From Nemania diffusa (Eukaryota; Ascomycota; Sordariomycetes; Xylariales; Xylariaceae), in NCBI GenBank assembly GCA_038501195.1, contig JBBPUQ010000001.1, forward strand, positions 1,674,001 to 1,738,000: a DNA stretch of 64,000 nt, written 5' to 3'. Below are positions 49,638 to 62,100 of the stretch, in pieces (position 1 is the first letter of the stretch; each line of letters begins with the position of its first letter). Made by a program: the position numbers and the translations under genes. The notes below the pieces were generated by a model, which saw nothing but the letters and a program-made list of their open reading frames with translations, did no database searches and was not told the origin of the DNA.

Positions 49638-52530
49638 AATCGAGGCCGGTGATTAGCTCTATTAGAAAGAATAGCTGCAATATCGTAAAGATACCCAACG
49701 CGTCTTCTTAGGCTAGCTAAGCGGAGGGCGGGGTGCTGATGGATAGTTAACCAGATAGCTAGAACGCGGTATGAAACTGGATTCATTTAAAAGTAAACTT
49801 ACCAATATTCGGGTCTGAATAGCTAAGCCTTGACTCTCCTAGAAGTACGAGTTAGACAAGTTCATTAGAGCAAAAAATGTTATCTGGGATAGATGGAAAG
49901 TTGGGTGATCATGTGATTTAATGTCATGGTAAGGTTGTGGCCAAACTGGATATGAAATGCCATGATGGATGTACGCCAGAGATGGTCTACTTACGGGCTC
50001 TTTCAACACCAATGGCTGCAGCACTGCCAATGTGTGTTGAATAGATTGAAGGAGAGTGATGGTGTGGGAAAAGCTAGGGTTTGGGAGGGTGGAGCTGCAA
50101 GTGACGAAGTAAAGGTAGCTTGCAAGAGGAAGGAAAGGAATAGGCCCTTGTAGGGTCTATTTGTATTGGCCAGTGGTGCTATCGTCAACTTGAAGCCCAA
50201 GTGAATAAAATAGTACAGTTACCTAGAAGAATGTACCAATCATGGGGGAGGAGAAGCTGCAACATAGGTGTACTTCTGATGTTGATGCTGCCCGGGAGGA
50301 GGGAGTACTTAGAAAAGAAGCCAAAGCCCGGAATGCCATGGGATGTAAAAGAAACCCACAGATGAACAACAGTTGTTTTGATCAGTGTAGCACCAAGGAA
50401 CAACCCATCCCAGAATGCGGGTCTATGGCTTCGCCGATGGTGTTATGAATTGCTCGTGTTACTCTACAGGTATTCTACAAGTTGGTACTACGAACCCATG
50501 AAAGGCAGTCGTGTGGTTAAAGAAAACTTTAATGAAGCTTCACTTGCCATCAGCACTCATGTAGAAGTTACCACTTAGTCAAGGAATGTTTAGGGTTGCC
50601 GCGTCATTTCCGAATAAAACTTGATGAACAATAGCTATAGGAATAGACGTTAAAATAATTTAACTTTTCTAATCTACTATTGCAGGCCAATTGGGTAATA
50701 TTCTAAGCATGATCAAAGAGTGGATGATGTGTATTTTTGTATCATGGGACCATTTTATCGTGGCCATGAATATTATTTTCTTAATGGGTTGTAGCTGAAC
50801 TGCACATGTATTCATTATACTGTGGTTTGATGAACAGGTTGCCGATATAATCCAGGCAGTGTATAACGGCGACTACTGCACAAGCTTGTATAAATAATAA
50901 AGGTCGTGAGATACCAAGAACGCTGGCTGCCTGAGTATTAAAACATCTACCTAATAGATTGATAAAAGAAGAAAGTAAAAACACAATAATGTCGATATTA
51001 TATATAGTAGGTCGGAAGGTGAAAGCTTACATGGTTTGGTAGATGCCTTGAACACATGGATTCTACTTGATATAATTAGGCTGATCGAAGGATGTAAAGA
51101 AACTCGCAGCGCAGATAATAATATATTGTTTGCAGATTCAAGTTTTATTTATAGAGAGCATGAATATCCTATGTATTGCTTACAGCTGAAAGGTTAAAAG
51201 GGAAAGTAGTTGAACTAGGTATTGATTTAACCTTGTTTATGACTTGCAAGAGTATTAGAAGTTTTGATCTCGAAGTAAATAGGAGGCCACGGCTAGGAAG
51301 AAGGGTAGAAGGGGCAGAAAGGGCGTATAGTATAGGGTGCAATGAAAGAATCAATTGATTCATAGCTTTATAAGTCCGAAAAAGAGATTAGGGGATCTAT
51401 GTAACCAAAAACACCAATAAAACCATTATAGAGGGTATAATCGTATCGTTAGTTGAGAATAGGAGGCGTATTTGTTCGGCCGCATTTAGCTCAAAGTATA
51501 AACATCATAGCTCAATACAACTGAGTCTTTGCCGACTGTTCTGGAGCTTTCGTTAGCTTATATATATAATAATGTTGTTTAATATAGACACCATAAGAGT
51601 TCTAACAGAAATCCTCTAGTAAATTTGTTGCTTGACCCTATCCTAAGATAACTAACACTGAGTTCATGGGAGCCGCCGGATTTCATGTCAGCACATCTAC
51701 ATTAAGCAATATTTATTATATCACGTTTCTAATAGAATAACTACTCTAAAGTTTTCTATCGTAACCCGATATTACAGTGTAACTATCGGTAGTGTGCGTT
51801 GCGACCTCATTCTCGCACACATCTAAGATATACCGGAGGCTCGGTCGATCCTTAGGATTGGTTACCTAGCGCATAAAAATGATTATTTCAAAGCTTTTGA
51901 GCATATAAGGACTCTCGAGGATTGCTTGGTCAGCGTATAATATATTCCAGCGAAAAATTCCGGCTTCGTTGAGAATATAATCTTCTATGTTCTCATCTCT
52001 ATATCGAATACTTCATGGCAACCATACCGACTATTATCTACGTATAAATTATTACCAGCTATTCAATAACGCAAAGGAATCAATGAAATTATCAACCCTT
52101 GCTGCCAATTGTATGCCTTTTTTTGGTCTGTCGTTTTGCTGCGTGGGTGAAACGCTGTGTTGTGAATATAATACAGGCCATCTCCACTGCCAGGGTTGGC
52201 TCGCGCCTACAGTCTCAGCTCACACACACACACAACGTGTGTGGTTGGTAGAGAGGGTTCGGAGACTGGAGCCTTTGACATTGGAAAAGTGCTATTATTT
52301 ACATTGCTAATAGTGAAGTAGGTCAAGGAGTCACTACAGTGATCTATATAGGAAAGGGGCACACTGCATCCCACTTGCGTATACATTGAGGTCCTCTTAT
52401 ACACAATTGGAGTAATATGTTTACAGCAATGTTTATATCCCTAACGTTTTATCGCATAGCATATCACCCCAAACTTAATACCTGCGGCATCGTAAAACGC
52501 AGTGTGGATGGCATTAGATATAGGCCGGGA
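49638..52530. other. 2.9-kb region without a recognised gene
   Basis: Short frames only. The plus frame from 50242 to about 50580 is open in pieces with stops between, suggesting a decayed coding sequence, but I cannot identify it. From 52081 a frame starts MKLSTLAANCMPFFGLSFCC, which resembles a signal peptide with a Cys-rich continuation. It runs into a CA-repeat at about 52220-52235, so a functional secreted peptide is unlikely. 50.6-52.0 kb is AT-rich. Confidence 0.4.
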
Positions 52531-53589
52531 CTACAAGATTCTGCTGAGGTGAAGCGCCTGGGCAAAAGATGCATTTGCTGCGATCTAATCGTAAAGTAAG
52601 CACCTGTCTCATGATTCTTTTGATGAACATAATAGAACTTACAAGTTGAGCATTTTGGTGACTGGCGACAAGTCCAGCGTCATTTCCTACGCCCGATAAT
52701 ACCCTGCTCACCCGTTCCAAATCCTGCTTTTCCCTCTCTCCGATGCCCATGCTGTACTTGAACTCGGCCATGGTCCCCCGCCTCCACTCGATAAACCAGC
52801 GATTAGTATCGAATTCACATAGCGTCGTGCGATTTCCCAAGGTCCAGCCGGCCGCCAGCCGTCCCTCGACTTCCTCGATCAGTTCTGACGAGATGCGACT
52901 CCGCATTGCCGGGTCCTGCGGTAGCGCCATGTGAGAGTTGCCGTTCTCAAAGCGCACGAGCAGCAGCCCGTACAGCCCAAACGCGACGAAGTCTATGCAC
53001 TCGTCCTTCCGGGCGTGAGTTCTCTCGAGATCGGTTATGAGCGCTTGCCACGTCGGCGGAAACGCGGATAGATCCGGCCCCCATATGCACTGGTTCGAGC
53101 TATAGCGGATGAACCAGGCTGTGCCGCCCGGGGCGAAGGCGACGAAGGTGGCGCGCCCGCGGCCCATGTGGACGAGCCGGTCGGCGCCGATGACGGTGGT
53201 CTGGGCGTTGAGGAATGGCAGCATGTCCTTCGGACCTCGGGCCGACCCTGCAGCAGTCAATTTAAAGTGAGACCACCGAGGGTTGACGCAAACTGGCAGT
53301 TGTGGGAGCTGAGGGTAAGGCGAGGCTTACATGAATTATTGGGTTTGATGGCCCAGTGGTAGCCATCTGGGCCTGTATAGAATGCCTTGAGCTGCATGGC
53401 ATTCCATTCGTTTACCTTGAATTTGCCCTCGTAGTCCGCCGGCAGGTTTTGACTGATTGAGCACACGAATTAATTAATTATAAGATACCCCATTAATTTT
53501 TGATTTGAGCGTTCTTACTAGTCTAGCAAAGAGCCGTTCGCGACCACGAACGAGTTGGGCACGTTACCCCATGCGAAAAAAGCTGCCAT
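52531..53589 (-). CDS. hypothetical protein, about 274 aa
   Basis: Four exons: 53589-53519, 53452-53331, 53247-52643 and a short 52557-52531. All joins keep frame: LLD|YQNLPADYEGK, KPNNS|WSARGPKDM and NAQL|ALHLSRIL. If the last intron (donor GTAAGT) is not removed, the frame runs on to 52514 instead. The product repeats a loosely similar pattern of aromatic strands (ATFVAFAPGGTAWFIRYSSNQCIWG, DFVAFGLYGLLLVRFENG, TNRWFIEWRRG), suggesting a beta-sheet or propeller-like fold. No catalytic motif, signal peptide or membrane segment is seen. Family not recognised. It lies 856 bp from the edge of the LTR retroelement, with its 5' end towards it. Confidence 0.7.
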
Positions 53590-54445
53590 CGTCGAGATGT
53601 CTTATCGCACGGATACAGGTGGCTATTTATTTATACTCGAGCGTGATGCGAATAAGTGAGGGCGACCTATTCTTCGAATTAGAGATCGCAATGTAATATG
53701 ATCTGCCGAGCCAGCGACCATCGTGTCGGACGATAAGAGGGGGACTATCTAGAGTTTTGAACGATCATGGAGGCATCGTGTCAGCCTAACCAGCTAACAA
53801 GCGTGGTGCGGCTGAGATGTGATGTCTCACATCTTCCCTGTTCTGGCCACCGACGCGCCCCGCCAACAACGATCCTATGCGGATGAACAAATCTCTCTGT
53901 TTTTTTCTTCGATTATTTGAAGTACATTTACTTTGGTAAACTGGGGAGATCGAGCATTGATAAGTTTATCGAAACCAACTATATGATTCTAGGAACTATT
54001 AACTAATGCGTGGGCCAAACCTTCACAGCATGAATATACTCGGTAAAGAATACCCTGTCTACATGTGTACCTTAAGTTAGGTACTTAGCGTGCTTAAAGG
54101 GCGCGTATTGACAGGATGGACTAACCCCTGCTTATTTCGTATCGGGATGAAAGCGGGAAAGAAAGCTTGTTCTTACTATTTTCTGGTACCTACTGACTTA
54201 GGTTAGAACCGCTAGGCATTCTACATACATAGATAGGCTGTCTATGATAGTCCGCGGTTGCCAGTTTTCCGCCAATTACGGAGTACACAACACTCAATTG
54301 AGTATTTCCATTTCTATTTCTATCCTTACCACCATTGCCATCACAATCCTATCCCATGGATGTTTGCTTGCGTAGTGGACGGGCCATCTCGGCTGACCTT
54401 GTACCAGCAAATAATTGTAATCGCGCGTGTAAAGCATTGCCGGCT
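53590..54445. other. flank between hypothetical gene and retroelement
   Basis: 856 bp with the presumed promoter of the 274-residue gene. The last four bases, GGCT (54442-54445), are the left copy of the retroelement target-site duplication. No gene seen. Confidence 0.5.
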
Positions 54446-54645
54446 TGTACGTCTGGATTGGTCCCCTCAGAGTGTTGGTCTACAACCTATGTATTAAGCT
54501 ATAGATCTGTACTCAAAGGTAGATTGTAGATTCTAAGAGTACAAGTCGACCCTTGTCGAATGTGGCGTACTTATATACACACACTACTTCTATTGTCTTC
54601 CAATGTAGTATTTACATGTAGGTACTTCTATTGTTTGGATCTACA
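54446..54645 (-). repeat. 3' LTR of the retroelement (less mutated copy)
   Basis: 200 bp, aligned without gaps to 60057-60256. It keeps more C and G than its partner over most of its length, so it is the better guide to the ancestral LTR, although several sites near its right end are mutated here and not in the other copy. Confidence 0.92.
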
Positions 54646-54646
54646 A

Positions 54647-54660
54647 CTACTTTTTTTCTC
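54647..54660 (-). other. candidate polypurine tract
   Basis: On the minus strand this is a 14-base purine run one base from the LTR boundary at 54645. Such tracts prime plus-strand DNA synthesis in LTR elements, and its position supports the minus orientation. RIP also creates A-rich runs, so it is not decisive. Confidence 0.5.
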
Positions 54661-57600
54661 AAATAAATATCTTTATTTATTCTTTAATCCATTTAGTACC
54701 TACAATTGCTCGCGATTTTTTTCTAGCATTGTTTTGCTAACATATTATAAACTTTGTACAAAATAACTATTGTTGCTATATGCTAGAAATAAATTAGTAC
54801 TATTATATTTGCTAAATAATTTAAAACTTTTAAAGCTTTAAATTTTGTATATATTGTTTATATAGCAGTTAATAATAGCTTATAGTTTATTATAATATAG
54901 TTTTATTTTGTTACTTTATTATTTTATATATAATACTTAGTTTTTTAATCTATATATATAAATCAGTTTTTTTTTTTTTTGAAAATATATTTTAATTTAG
55001 TTTTATAATATTTTCAAACTGTTAAAATAATATTAAGCTTTTGAAGCTTTGTAGTATAATACCAAATTTCGCTAAAAATTTTTTTTTTTCTTTTCTGTTA
55101 AATTGTATATATACTTAACTAATTTAACAAATAATTACTATTAAAAAAACTATGTACTAAATAGTAAAAAGTAACTACTATAACTATTTAGTTTAAATAT
55201 ATAATTATATATATATATAGCTATTTCGAGCTATATTTAGTAATTATATTATAAATAATAGATTATATTATAAAATATAATTTTTTTAATATCTTTATTT
55301 GTTTTTTTAACTTTATTGTTACTTTTAAATTTTATAAATGTTACAAACTTTATTATTAATTTATTATATTTATATTACTAAATAACTTTATTGTTTATAA
55401 ACATATTACTATTATTGCAAATTTATTTTTTTAAATAATTAAAAATTTTATTAATTTTTATAATTAACAGTTTTATATTTTTAAATAATATATTAAATAC
55501 TATAGCTGTTTTAATTTATAATGTTGTATATTTTATATATACAAATATTTTATAAGCTTTTATTGTTATATAATTTATAGCTTATTTTATTAATAAAAGC
55601 AGTAGTACAATCGATTGAAAATTTAGCAATTTGTTTATTAATAGCTTTATTAGTTAACATTTTTTACATTTAACTACTACTTGTTATATTATTAAAGTAG
55701 CTTTTAAATACTAGTATAATTTATTAACTTTTTAAGTTAATATATTAACTGTAATATAACTTAAATTAATATATATATTTTTAACTATTTGTATTAAATT
55801 TATAATTTTAAAAATTTTTAGCAGCAACACTACTTAATACAACATTTTTAAACTATATAAAAAATTACTAAATAGTTTAGTATATTTAACTAGTTTATAT
55901 AATTTTTTGTTATAAACTATAAAATATTATATTATTTAGTTTAAATTTAAATTAAATAATAAATTTGCTAAAAAATATAAATACTTTATAATAATTTATA
56001 AATTTATATAGTTAAATTTATATAGCAGTATTATTTTAGTTTATACTGCTTGTTTTTTTTTCATATTGCTGCTAAATTTTTTTATTATATATATATGTTC
56101 TAGTAGTTTCAATAGCTAGTCCGTTATTACATTTAGTTTTTTAAAACAATAAATAATTCTAATATAATAATATTTAATTGTATTAATAAATTATATAATT
56201 TTAACTAGTTAGTTTATTTTTGTTTTAATTTTTATTAAAGATTTATAGTTTGTTTATATTATAATGTTTTTACTTTTTACTTAGTAACACTAATGTTGCA
56301 AAAAAAGCATAATTGCAAAAAGTTCTTTTTTTTAATTTATATATTAGAACTATTAGTTTTTTAATTTTTTAAAAAAATATACAACTAGATATAGCGTTAA
56401 AGTTTTTTTATAAAAATATAGCTGTATTAAACAAACATTTATATAAACTTAGCTAAAATTTGTATTAATTATTAACAGTAGTTTTTAATTAAACAATTAT
56501 ACTATTAATATTATAGTTATAGCTTTATATACTATTTTTTAAAATGTTTTAGCTTTAGTATTTAATGTTAATAAATAGTTCTTAAGCTTTTTTATAAAGT
56601 TTATAAAAAGTACAAATAATAAAATATATTTGTTAATTAAATATTAAAAATAACTAGTTATATTTACAAATGTTTTAACTTTTGTTGTAGTTGCAAATAT
56701 AAGTTTATTTTTTATAGCTGCTACTTTAATTAAGTCTGTTTTAATATTGTACTAAAAGATATAAAAACTTAAAAATATATTTGTTTAAACAAATATTAAT
56801 ATTTTTGTAACATAAATTATTATGCTATATTTTATTAACTAAACAAATAATGTTATTATTTATTTATGCAGTTTTTTTTAAATATTTTTTTATATATATA
56901 TATTATTAAATAAACTTATTAACTAATTATAAAATAATTAAACAACTTTTTTTATCAGTATTTAAAACATTGTTAAAACGTTGTATAATTTAAATAGTAT
57001 TACTGTTTATTTATATATTTCGAACAAAGTTACAAAAGCTGTTTTTTTACGATTTTTTTTAGCTATTTCGATATATTAAAATTTATTTTTTAAGTTTATA
57101 AACATATACTACTAATAGTTTGCTACTTTTTAAATTTAATTTATAGCATTAAATAAAAAATATACTTATTTTTATATAACTTTGTTAAATTTTTAATAGT
57201 TATAACAAAACTTATATATAATACTTTTTTTTAATTAGTTAAATATAATTGTTTTATTAAAGCTTTTTTTTAGTATTAATAATATTAGCGTTTTTTATAA
57301 TTTATATTTTTTATATATATATATGTTAATATATATATTAACAAATTTTTTTATAGCTTTTTTTTATATAAAACTATATTATTTAAAAAGTAGCTTAACT
57401 AATATATAGTTATTTATATTAATATAATATTTTGTTTTAGTTATAATATCGGTTTACTGTTTAATAATATTAAACAGTTTAAAATAAATCTATATATAAG
57501 TTTATAAAAACTAAATAGTTTAATTATTTTTAAATATAACTTTATATTATATAACTTGTAGTTTTTTATTTATATAAATTAGTTTAGTTGTTATATATAT

Positions 57601-59758
57601 AAATAGTTTATTAACAAGCTTAATTGTAAGCTTGTTTTTAAATTTTATAAACTATACGATTTTTTTGCTATATATAATGTTAAAATTGCTGCTTTATTTG
57701 TAAAATTTTTATTTGTTTATAGTTAAGTTTTTTAAAAATATACTGTTTAAAATAACTTTTTTAATAATTATTTACTTTTAAATAATATTTTTTAAAGTTA
57801 TAAATCAGCTTTTTATTAAACAGTTGTTTTTAATTTTTAAGCTTATTTTTTTAACTTTTTATATTTGTTTTAATTTTTAAAACTTATATAGTTATAACTT
57901 TGCTATTAAAAATTTTAATATATAGCAATTAGTATAACTATAGTTAAAAAATACTATAAATTTAAAACTATTAAATAATTTTATTTTAAATAAATTATAT
58001 TAGTTCTAGTAACTGTTGTAAATTTTATTTCGTTTAAATAGTTTTTATAAACTTATGTTTATATAAACTATATAAATATAACTTTTTTATTAATTACTTA
58101 TATTTATTTTATTTATTAAGTTGGCTATTTTTTAGTCGATCAAATTTTTTTTAATTTTTTTAGCTAAACTATATTTATTTATATTTTTATTTGAATTTAA
58201 GCTTCTGTTATTAACGAAATAAACTTGTTTTTTGTTTTTATATAAACTTTTGCTTTAAAAAGCTTTATACTTTTTTTTAAATTTGCTGAACTTGTTTATT
58301 TTGTTTTTAAACAGTATATTTTTCAATATTATATTCTAACTTATACAGCTATATTAATATTACTTGCTATAGTTTAACAGTTGCTTGCTATAGTTTGATA
58401 TATTTTTTAGCTATTTTGGCTTTTTGTTACAGTTTTTAGTTCAGTAGCTTAGTTTTTTATAGTTAAAACATATATTATTAAATATATTAGCTATATATTT
58501 TACTTTTTAATATTTGCTATTATAAAGCTTAATTATTTAGCTAATGTTGTAATTATTTATTTTAAAGTTAAAAATTGTTATATTTAAGCTTTTTAGAATT
58601 AATTTTATATAATTAAATATTTAAATTACATTTTTATTAAATTTGTTTAATATGTTAATATTAATACTATAATTATAATATAATACTAATATATTTTATA
58701 GCTGTATAATTATATTAAATATGTTATAAATTTTAAGTTTTATAGCAATTATATTAATTATTTCTACTAGTTAAACTACTTTTTTTATAATTTAGCTAAT
58801 ATTTAAATTAATAATACTTTTTTTTAAATATAATTATATATTTAATATATATGTTTTAAATTTGTTAATTATAACGTTGCATATTTGTTGTATATTTTTT
58901 GTAATATTTAAAAGTTTATAAAAAATTGTCTGTAACTTTTATAAATAAATAACATATAATTTTTTTTGTGCTAATATTATATTTATAAATATTATAAAAA
59001 AACTATTTAATATATTATATATAGTTAATATTTAAATTACAGCTTTTAAAAAATTTACTTATATAATTTTAATATTAGTATTATATATAAATAATACTAT
59101 TTGTTAAAAATTTTTTTTAAGTTCAATTATTATTTTTATAAGCTATAGCTTATATAATATAAAAGTTTATATTAAATATACTTAAATATTTTAAATTTTG
59201 TTTAAAGTAATATAGTTTGTTTTTATAAGCTATAAATTAAATAAAATTACAACTTTGTTTTTTGATTTAGTTTAACTTAATTAATTAGTATTACTTTATA
59301 AAAACATATTTAAAAATACTGCTTGAACTATTTAATTTTATATTGTTTATATTTTGTTAAGTTTTTTATATTTTTAAAAGTTCAGAATAAAGTTTAGTAA
59401 TTTTTTGCTTAAAGTAATATTTATTAGTGTTTTTGTATATACTGAAATATTAACTGTTGTATTAGCTGCATATATAAAATTTTAAAAAAAGTTATTTGCA
59501 AATTAGTTTAGCTTAAGTTAACTTTATATAAATTAGTTTTATATAAATTAGCTTAGTTTAAGTTAGCTTAATAAAAATAAATTAGTTATAAATTAATTTA
59601 GTATAAATATATTAAATATAAATAAATTAAATATTAATAAGTTAAATATAAATAAATTAAATATAGATTATATATAAATAAATTAATTTTTTAACTTTTT
59701 TAACTTTTGGTTTATTTATATATTTATTTAAGTAATTATTATAACGATTTAACTGAAT

Positions 59759-59941
59759 TTGTTTTTTATATTAGCTATAAATGTTTCGATTTTTTTATGT
59801 GCTGAAACAACTGTTATATTTGATAGTGCGCCGATAAAGGCATTAATCGAGTCGTTTATATTAAGTTCGCTTGATTCTGATCTAGATACTGATTTAGATT
59901 TAAATCTAGAAGCTCCATTATTAGATATTTTAACTATATAG
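59759..59941 (-). pseudogene. gag-like remnant inside the retroelement
   Basis: This is the only less AT-rich piece of the interior. Read on the minus strand it gives a hydrophilic peptide with SRSESSELNINDSINAFIGA and a helix-like VSAHKKIETFIANI, ending at a stop. It starts about 115 bp inside the 5' LTR, where gag is expected. The plus strand is also open here over 60 codons, so strand choice rests on composition and the polypurine tract. Confidence 0.4.
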
Positions 59942-60056
59942 TTTATATTTGTAGCTATAAATCAGTAAAGTTGCATAATTTATACGATCGGTTGGTTAAA
60001 AGTAGATATAAAATATAAATAATAAAGTTTGCTGTAAAGCTGCATAAATAGCTATT

Positions 60057-60256
60057 TGTATATTTAGATTAGTTTTTTTAAAGTGTTAGTTTATAACTTA
60101 TATATTAAGCTATAAATCTGTACTCAAAAGTAGATTGTAGATTTTAAGAGTACAAGTCGACCTTTGTTAAATGTGGCGTACTTATATATACACACTGCTT
60201 TTATTGTTTTTTAATGTAGTACCTATATGTGGGTACTTCTATTGTCTGGATCCACA
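60057..60256 (-). repeat. 5' LTR of the retroelement (more mutated copy)
   Basis: 200 bp, a direct repeat of 54446-54645. By hand I count more than thirty differences, all transitions and mostly C-to-T or G-to-A in this copy, with no insertion or deletion. Confidence 0.92.
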
Positions 60257-62100
60257 GGCTTTTGTTGGACGAGTCTGCATGTCTAGCTTAATGAATGATG
60301 AACATTTGAACTGCGTTGTTGATTTTGATTGGTAGCTCGCTGTCCTGACAACGGTGTCGCATCTCTTCTCTCTACGCACAGGAGGACTCTTTCGCTCCTG
60401 CCATGACAGCGACACCTTTCACGCCGTACTGGCGGCCTGTTGGACCATCAGCCGGCCCGAATTCTTGGGTTTTCTCGTCGTCGCCCAGATTGCCGGCCGC
60501 CACCGCCCCGTCGCGACAGTCTCCAGTGTAGGCCACCATGAGCCAGTTGAGTCTTTACAGGGATACTTGAGTGGGGATGGTAGTCGTCGATATCACCAAG
60601 CTAGATGTAGTACGGTATGGCATCGTCGGCTTTGAAGTGAGCATGGCAAAATTCGTCCCATCTCTAGAAGCTGAAAAAACGCCACTCTCCATGGGAGCTA
60701 TGGGCCCGGGCGTTTTCGAACGCGGCGACCTTAGGATCATGGACGGATTGCGGCAAGTTTGATTATGAGGCTTTAGTATATGGTAATGCCGCCGAGCATT
60801 TGGCCCAGATTCCATTGGTCAACCCAGCCTCGATGAACCTGGTGTGGCCACCAAGTGACATGAACTCATCCCTAGCCGGCTTATCTGAAAGCGCCAGTAG
60901 CGCCAAAGATTTGCAGGGCCAGGCTGTCACGAAGTTGATTTAGGAGACTCTCTGCCTAAGCGCAATTTTGACATGTCGATTTCCGATGAGGTCCGTGCCA
61001 TTCCCAATTTGAAGTAGTACTTCGGCATGAACAGCTCGGCAGTACCCGTTACACTGGCCGACTCATTCAACTCGCTTTTACTAATGATAAACATCTCGGT
61101 CCGGAACGATTCAAGAATATTTCTGTCGAATCAATATTGGCTGCCTTGGGTAGTTTGGATATATGCAACATTACATCCATCGACTTATGCACTGATAGCG
61201 TTCGGAGCACACCAGCCCAGCTTGCCGAAGTACTATTGCGAGCAGATACGTTGCGCCATATTCACTTACCCCAGAGCCCCTCTCGGGAGAGCGACGCATT
61301 GAGTGTGTAACTTTTTAAAGAGCTACTCGTCCGACCTCAAATATTGGAACGTAGTAATGTTATGTTAACAGGTGCTTACTCTGCCGCTTTGCGCAAACGA
61401 TTCTAGCTACCGACTGCTTACACAGCGATGCAACTCAATTAGCACCTCTTGAGGTGTTCCCCGTCCAGCAAATACTCGTCCGGCACTGGCAATTTGCAAG
61501 GCATAGTGTCAGGTTCGATCATGACTATGTCTACCTAGGTGACAGGCTCCTAAAGCCCGAACACTTCGCCACCGGCTTCTTGCTTTGGCTGTCTACGCTC
61601 ATGCTGTGGCTAGACTAGGTCTACGATTCGGGAGCACAACTCTTCAGCTTCCCCAACAGGTCAGCGTCCCTCTCTTCGGACCTACTATCGACTGCCCAGG
61701 TCAGCCCTATCCTCGCCGAAAATTTCGCCTTGCCCATCCTGATGCCAGACGGTAATACGGTGTGTTCCCCACGAGGGCGAGACTTGGTGCCCGGCGGCTG
61801 GACCGTAGTCGTATCGCAAGAGATGGCCCGGCCTAAAGGCATATCACTCAAAATCTTACTATATTCGCTACGCCTTCGTTCGCCTATGCGGTGGTAAGAT
61901 GCATTGGGGACCTCTACCCTCTGGTATAAAACCTCTGTCTGTTTTGACTGAGGGAGAAGTGGGAGACCTGCTTTTAGAGTTCCTCCAAAATGCTAGGGAG
62001 CTAAAGAAGGAACTCCGTCAAGCTATGACAGATAATTCCGAAGGGGAGTACACTCTTCCTACCGACCGTACTAAGTTCTCCTAATGCGGTAAAGCAACTG
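60257..62100 (+). pseudogene. eroded coding fragments, unidentified
   Basis: GC-rich compared with the adjacent retroelement, with several protein-like plus-strand frames broken by stops and frame changes: 60354-60635 (DTFHAVLAACWTISRPEF), 60571-60762 (VVVDITKLDVVRYGIVGFEV), about 60765-60940 (YGNAAEHLAQIPLVNPASMN), 61027-61302 and 61899-62084 (EGEVGDLLLEFLQNARELKK). A further open piece at about 61620-61900 reads AENFALPILMPDG on the plus strand. Together they suggest one or more large genes that decayed by stops and small indels. I could not match any fragment to a family. The retroelement's right target duplication forms the left edge, so the insertion may have landed in already non-functional DNA. 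Confidence 0.45.

Larger units (their letters stand above)
54446..60256 (-). mobile_element. complete LTR retrotransposon, RIP-degraded
   Basis: 5,811 bp bounded by two 200-bp direct repeats (54446-54645 and 60057-60256) that begin TGTA and end ACA, with the 4-bp duplication GGCT directly outside both ends (54442-54445, 60257-60260). The interior is extremely AT-rich (about 85% or more by eye), with stops in every frame. On the minus strand a purine-only tract (GAGAAAAAAAGTAG, 54647-54660) ends one base before the LTR at 54645, as a polypurine tract should, and a gag-like hydrophilic remnant lies near the other end (59941-59759). The minus orientation is therefore favoured, with the 5' LTR at 60256-60057. 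Superfamily (Ty1/copia or Ty3/gypsy) cannot be read. Almost all differences between the LTRs are transitions, the RIP signature. It cannot move without a helper. Confidence 0.93.

Noticed and set aside
52081..52310. signal-peptide-like, Cys-rich short frame
   Set aside because: It runs into a CA repeat and a worn sequence; no complete small secreted protein can be built.
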